Source: JBPOJN01 sp052033505
GTDB taxonomy: Bacteria > UBA10199 > JACPAL01 > GCA-016699445
Assembly (NCBI GenBank): GCA_052033505.1
Contig: JBPOJN010000076.1
Location: forward strand, 1 to 33,593
Direction: 5' to 3'
DNA length: 33,593 nt
Shown: piece after piece, positions 30,909-33,593 of the stretch
Layout of the letters: each line of letters starts with the position of its first letter
Position numbering within the stretch: the stretch's first letter is position 1
Translations under genes and position numbers: made by a program
Notes under the pieces: model-generated
Seen by the model: the letters and a program-made list of their open reading frames with translations, nothing else
Told to the model about the DNA's origin: nothing
Database searches by the model: none

Positions 30909-30930
30909 GGTGCCTACAAGGCTAGGCACC
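30909..30930. terminator. Strong dyad between convergent genes (possible bidirectional terminator)
   Basis: GGTGCCTA-CAAGGC-TAGGCACC is a perfect 8-bp stem with a 6-nt loop between the convergent genes ending at 30831 and 30958. Neither side has a T-run, so it may stop transcription only weakly or serve as a transcript-end stabiliser. Confidence 0.4.
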
Positions 30931-30957
30931 ACGCGGCACAATGCACGACGAAACGCT

Positions 30958-32085
30958 TCACGCCTCCAATTCTCCCAACCATCGTGCCGCCGGGACCACC
31001 GGAATTCCATCGATAGTGCGTGATTCCGGAAGGGCATGCACCAACTGAACAGATTCGCGCGGCCGCAAAAGGCGATGATAATAGGCCAAAGAAGGGCTTA
31101 AACGCGCGTCGGCCCATTTGACCTCGATCAAAGAATCGACTTTATTATCTTTCAGAATCACGAAATCTATTTCCCTCTTCTCCTTGTCTCGCAGGAAATG
31201 CAGCCTCATGTCCTCACCGCGCGTATCCTCGAGAAAATCAACGCGCTTCTTCAAGCACGCCGCGACCGCATTTTCCAAACGCGCGCCGTCGTCTCCTCGA
31301 ACGGCCCCCGTGTCGTAAAAATAAACCTTAGAGCTTTTCAATAGCGCACGCGCCAGATTGCGATGATGAGGCATCACGACAAAAACCACGTACATCCGCT
31401 CCAATACCTCGATCCAGCGCCGCACCGTGTGCGGAGATACCTGGAGATCCCCGGCGAGGGACGCATACGAGATAAGCGAGCCTACACGTTCCCTTAAGAG
31501 ATCGATCAGCAGCAAAAGCGAGCGGATGTTATCGACCGGATCGAGATCTTGAATGTCTTCGCGGACAATCCGTTCCAAATGGCTTTTGCGCCACTTCTTT
31601 GATTCTTCTTCCGATCCCGAAAGAAAAGGTTCGGGGAATCCTCCGAAACGCATAAGCTTTTCTAAAATTTCCTCGGGGGAAAATTGACTTTTAAGCTCGG
31701 CCACCGAAAAAGGATGAAGGCGGTGCAGAAAATAACGTCCAGCCAGAGAATCGCCACCTCGTCGAAACACATCCAGCCTCGCGCTGCCGGTCACCAAAAT
31801 CCGCGGAGGTCTTTTCTCGACGTCGTAGACACCTTTCAAAAAAGTCTTCCACTTGGGATGTTTATGGATTTCATCGAAAACAACCAAGTCCGAGGACCGG
31901 TCCCATTGTTTTTTGAGAACCAACGAGCGATGTTCGTCCGAGTCATAGTTAAAGTATTGAAGCTTAGGCCATGTAGCGGAAAGAGATTGAGCTAAAGTCG
32001 TCTTGCCGACCTGACGAGGTCCGGATAGAAAAACCATTTTCTTTTCAAGGTCTTCGACGATAAACGGATTATCGGCTCTGTACAT
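30958..32085 (-). CDS. AAA_14/DUF4143 ATPase
   Basis: 375 residues. Walker A is SGPRQVGKTTLAQ (21-33), Walker B LVVFDEIHKHPKWKTFLKGV, sensor region RILVTGSARLDVFRRGGDSLAGRYFLHRLHPFS; this is the AAA_14 layout. The C-terminal half is DUF4143 with VSPHTVRRWIEVLERMYVVFVV, KVYFYDTGAV, and a PD-(D/E)XK-like end EIDFVILKDNKVDSLIEVKW. These proteins are very common in bacteria and archaea, often near mobile or toxin loci, and their role is not settled. It diverges from the aminotransferase gene across a 100-bp gap carrying a direct repeat. Confidence 0.92.
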   Translation of the reverse strand: MYRADNPFIVEDLEKKMVFLSGPRQVGKTTLAQSLSATWPKLQYFNYDSDEHRSLVLKKQWDRSSDLVVFDEIHKHPKWKTFLKGVYDVEKRPPRILVTGSARLDVFRRGGDSLAGRYFLHRLHPFSVAELKSQFSPEEILEKLMRFGGFPEPFLSGSEEESKKWRKSHLERIVREDIQDLDPVDNIRSLLLLIDLLRERVGSLISYASLAGDLQVSPHTVRRWIEVLERMYVVFVVMPHHRNLARALLKSSKVYFYDTGAVRGDDGARLENAVAACLKKRVDFLEDTRGEDMRLHFLRDKEKREIDFVILKDNKVDSLIEVKWADARLSPSLAYYHRLLRPRESVQLVHALPESRTIDGIPVVPAARWLGELEA

Positions 32086-32105
32086 AAGACCATTTTGAAC
32101 CCTAC

Positions 32106-32150
32106 TGCATTTTAGTCAAGACCAAAGAGCAACAGAATGCATTTTGGTCA
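32106..32150. promoter_or_regulatory. 13-bp direct repeat in the ATPase upstream region
   Basis: TGCATTTTAGTCA (32106-32118) and TGCATTTTGGTCA (32138-32150) differ at one base and are 32 bp apart, about three helical turns. They lie 21 to 65 bp before the ATPase start and before the aminotransferase gene on the other strand. The spacing suggests two operator sites for one regulator. Confidence 0.5.
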
Positions 32151-32185
32151 TAAATTATCTGAGTGCATGATTTTAAAGGATTTTT

Positions 32186-33361
32186 ATGCCGACCGACTTC
32201 AACCCCATCGAACGCACGTACCGCGGCCTGAAAGACTCCGGTCACGAAGTGATCAAACTTTTTTCGGGAAACCCGAACGATGAAGGATTTATTTTTCCTC
32301 CGGAAATTTTGAACGAGGCTTACGGACGTTACTTCCGGAATCAGACCTATCATCCGCATTCGAAAGGCCTGCCGGAAGCGCGGCGGGCGATCGCGGCGTA
32401 TTACGAACGGCAACAAGCGGTCGTCGATCCGGAAAATATCGTTCTGACCGCCGGGACGAGCGAATCCTTTTTTTATCTTTTTTCGCTGCTCACCCAACCC
32501 GGCGACAACGTGCTCGCGCCGAATCCCGCCTATCCGCTCTTCGATGAAATCGCGCGGCTGACACACATTTTGCTGCAACCTTATCATCTGCGCGAAGACC
32601 GCGGCTGGGCGATCGATTTAGAGGATTTGAAGAACGCCACCGACGAACGCACGCGCGCGATTATCCTGATCTCTCCGCACAATCCCACGGGTCATGTCGC
32701 CTCGCGAGATGAAATCGAAGCGGTCGTAGAATGGGCGAACAAAAAAAACTTGGCCATTATTTGCGACGAAGTCTTCTGCGAGTTTTTCTACGGAGAAGGG
32801 TCTTATCCCCGCCCGATGGCCGTCGCGCGTCCGAATCTCTGTTTCACGTTAAACGGACTCTCGAAAATGTTCGCCCTGCCCGCTTTGAAATTAGGCTGGA
32901 TCGCCGTGACCGGCGAAAAATCGCGCGTGGACGCGGCGGTCGACCGCTTGGAGCTGACGGCTGATACCTTCCTCTCCTGTCACACCCCGATCCAACACGC
33001 TCTGCCGGACCTTTTCACCAAAGGAGAATCTTTTCGAAAATCCTACGTCGCGGAGGTAGGACGCCGTCGCGAGGCGATGATGAAAGAGGTAAAAATCATA
33101 CCCACTCTGAATACTCACGAACCAATCGGCGGTTTTTACGTGATGGCCGGTGTGGCCCAAGACGCCTTACGCCAGCTGGGTTTAAAGGACGAAGAGGAGT
33201 TCGTGATCGAGCTCATGAAAAGGGAAAAAGTTTTCGTCCATCCGGGCTATTTCTTCGATTACGAGTGTGGGACGCACGTGATTCTGTCTTTTTTGACAGC
33301 ACCTCAAAAAAGAATCACAGGCATCGCAGGGCTGACACGCCTCCTCAATCCCTCGAAATAA
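32186..33361 (+). CDS. Class I/II PLP-dependent aminotransferase
   Basis: 391 residues. Landmarks of the aspartate aminotransferase fold: TYHPHSKGLPEARRAIA, VLTAGTSESFFYLF, the PLP-ring partner NPAYPLF, SPHNPTGHVASRDE (Asn166), ICDEVFCEFFYG (Asp194), and LNGLSKMFALPALKLGW with the PLP lysine at 227. It transfers an amino group between an amino acid and a 2-oxo acid; AlaA-like (alanine) or aspartate specificity cannot be separated here. The ATG at 32186 has AAGGA 6 nt upstream. Cytoplasmic, apparently single-gene unit. Confidence 0.93.
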   Translation: MPTDFNPIERTYRGLKDSGHEVIKLFSGNPNDEGFIFPPEILNEAYGRYFRNQTYHPHSKGLPEARRAIAAYYERQQAVVDPENIVLTAGTSESFFYLFSLLTQPGDNVLAPNPAYPLFDEIARLTHILLQPYHLREDRGWAIDLEDLKNATDERTRAIILISPHNPTGHVASRDEIEAVVEWANKKNLAIICDEVFCEFFYGEGSYPRPMAVARPNLCFTLNGLSKMFALPALKLGWIAVTGEKSRVDAAVDRLELTADTFLSCHTPIQHALPDLFTKGESFRKSYVAEVGRRREAMMKEVKIIPTLNTHEPIGGFYVMAGVAQDALRQLGLKDEEEFVIELMKREKVFVHPGYFFDYECGTHVILSFLTAPQKRITGIAGLTRLLNPSK

Positions 33362-33524
33362 CCGGAATAGCCTCGAATATACGCAACATTTCCCAGATTT
33401 ATCCGATCTAAAAATAACTGCTGCTCTTCTAGAGCTTGTTTCACAAAGATCTCTTTTTGAAACACCCCAATTTTCTAAGTTGAGCATTCAACAGAAAACC
33501 GAAAAGTAAATTAAGACAGTTTAG

Positions 33525-33556
33525 AAACCCTCTATTCATGAGGGTTTCGTCGTTTT
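33525..33556 (+). terminator. Rho-independent terminator
   Basis: AAACCCTC (33525-33532) pairs with GAGGGTTT (33540-33547) across a TATTCAT loop, followed by CGTCGTTTT and a further T-rich stretch. It lies 164 bp past the aminotransferase stop; the region between holds no gene I can support. Confidence 0.75.
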
Positions 33557-33593
33557 CATTTTTTTACACTGCCTTCTTTGCGTCGTCTCGCTT

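Noticed and set aside
1..33593. CRISPR array, prophage or further tRNA/rRNA genes
   Set aside because: No regularly spaced repeats, no phage structural genes and no second tRNA-like fold were seen.

Overview
The window looks like chromosomal DNA of a moderately GC-rich, didermic (Gram-negative) bacterium with aerobic central metabolism. The evidence is an OmpA-type protein, a phosphate porin, a homodimeric-type pyruvate dehydrogenase E1, aconitase A and a NuoB subunit of complex I. ThyX serves for thymidylate synthesis. The lineage cannot be fixed from the sequence. A deltaproteobacterial or Bdellovibrionota-like origin is a guess from overall gene content (tandem-domain ThyX, many secreted orphan proteins, a large serine recombinase at a tRNA).

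Layout. (1) 1-1901: a large serine recombinase gene bounded by a perfect 91-bp inverted repeat. The right copy runs into the 3' end of tRNA-Ser(TGA), and the repeat contains the 3' coding end of the recombinase. (2) 1922-5313: a minus-strand run of aceE, a hotdog thioesterase and a small secreted protein. (3) 5332-7292: OmpA-like protein with its own promoter and terminator, then a divergent DCC-family protein and an RluB/RsuA pseudouridine synthase. (4) 7249-8600: an AT-richer two-gene cassette, an atypical (HipA/PI3K-like) kinase with a C-terminal-HTH partner. (5) 8628-11193: a radical SAM protein divergent from a small protein plus an MFS transporter. (6) 11257-13720: a TPR protein and a secreted protein facing each other. 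(7) 13850-19090: minus-strand run of a membrane protein, tandem ThyX and acnA. (8) 19216-21166: a beta-rich protein and a secreted thrombospondin type-3-repeat protein with a CTERM-like anchor. (9) 21177-27224: a phosphate regulon, read as receiver protein, porin, pstS, pstC, pstA, pstB, phoU. (10) 27344-29481: two AT-richer plus-strand genes, the first a RelA/SpoT-fold protein. (11) 29559-30831: a nuoB without other nuo genes, overlapped by a secreted tetratricopeptide-like protein. (12) 30958-33593: an AAA_14/DUF4143 ATPase divergent from a class I aminotransferase, ending in an intrinsic terminator.

How they fit together. The phosphate block is the clearest functional unit: porin for outer-membrane entry, PstS for capture, PstCA/PstB for import, PhoU for signalling, with a lone receiver domain at the head. 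AceE and aconitase feed the TCA cycle and NuoB takes its electrons. The accessory parts that most deserve a second look are the invertible recombinase cassette, the kinase/HTH pair, the RelA/SpoT-fold pair, the complementary degeneration of the two ThyX halves, and a strong stem-loop around the pstC start.
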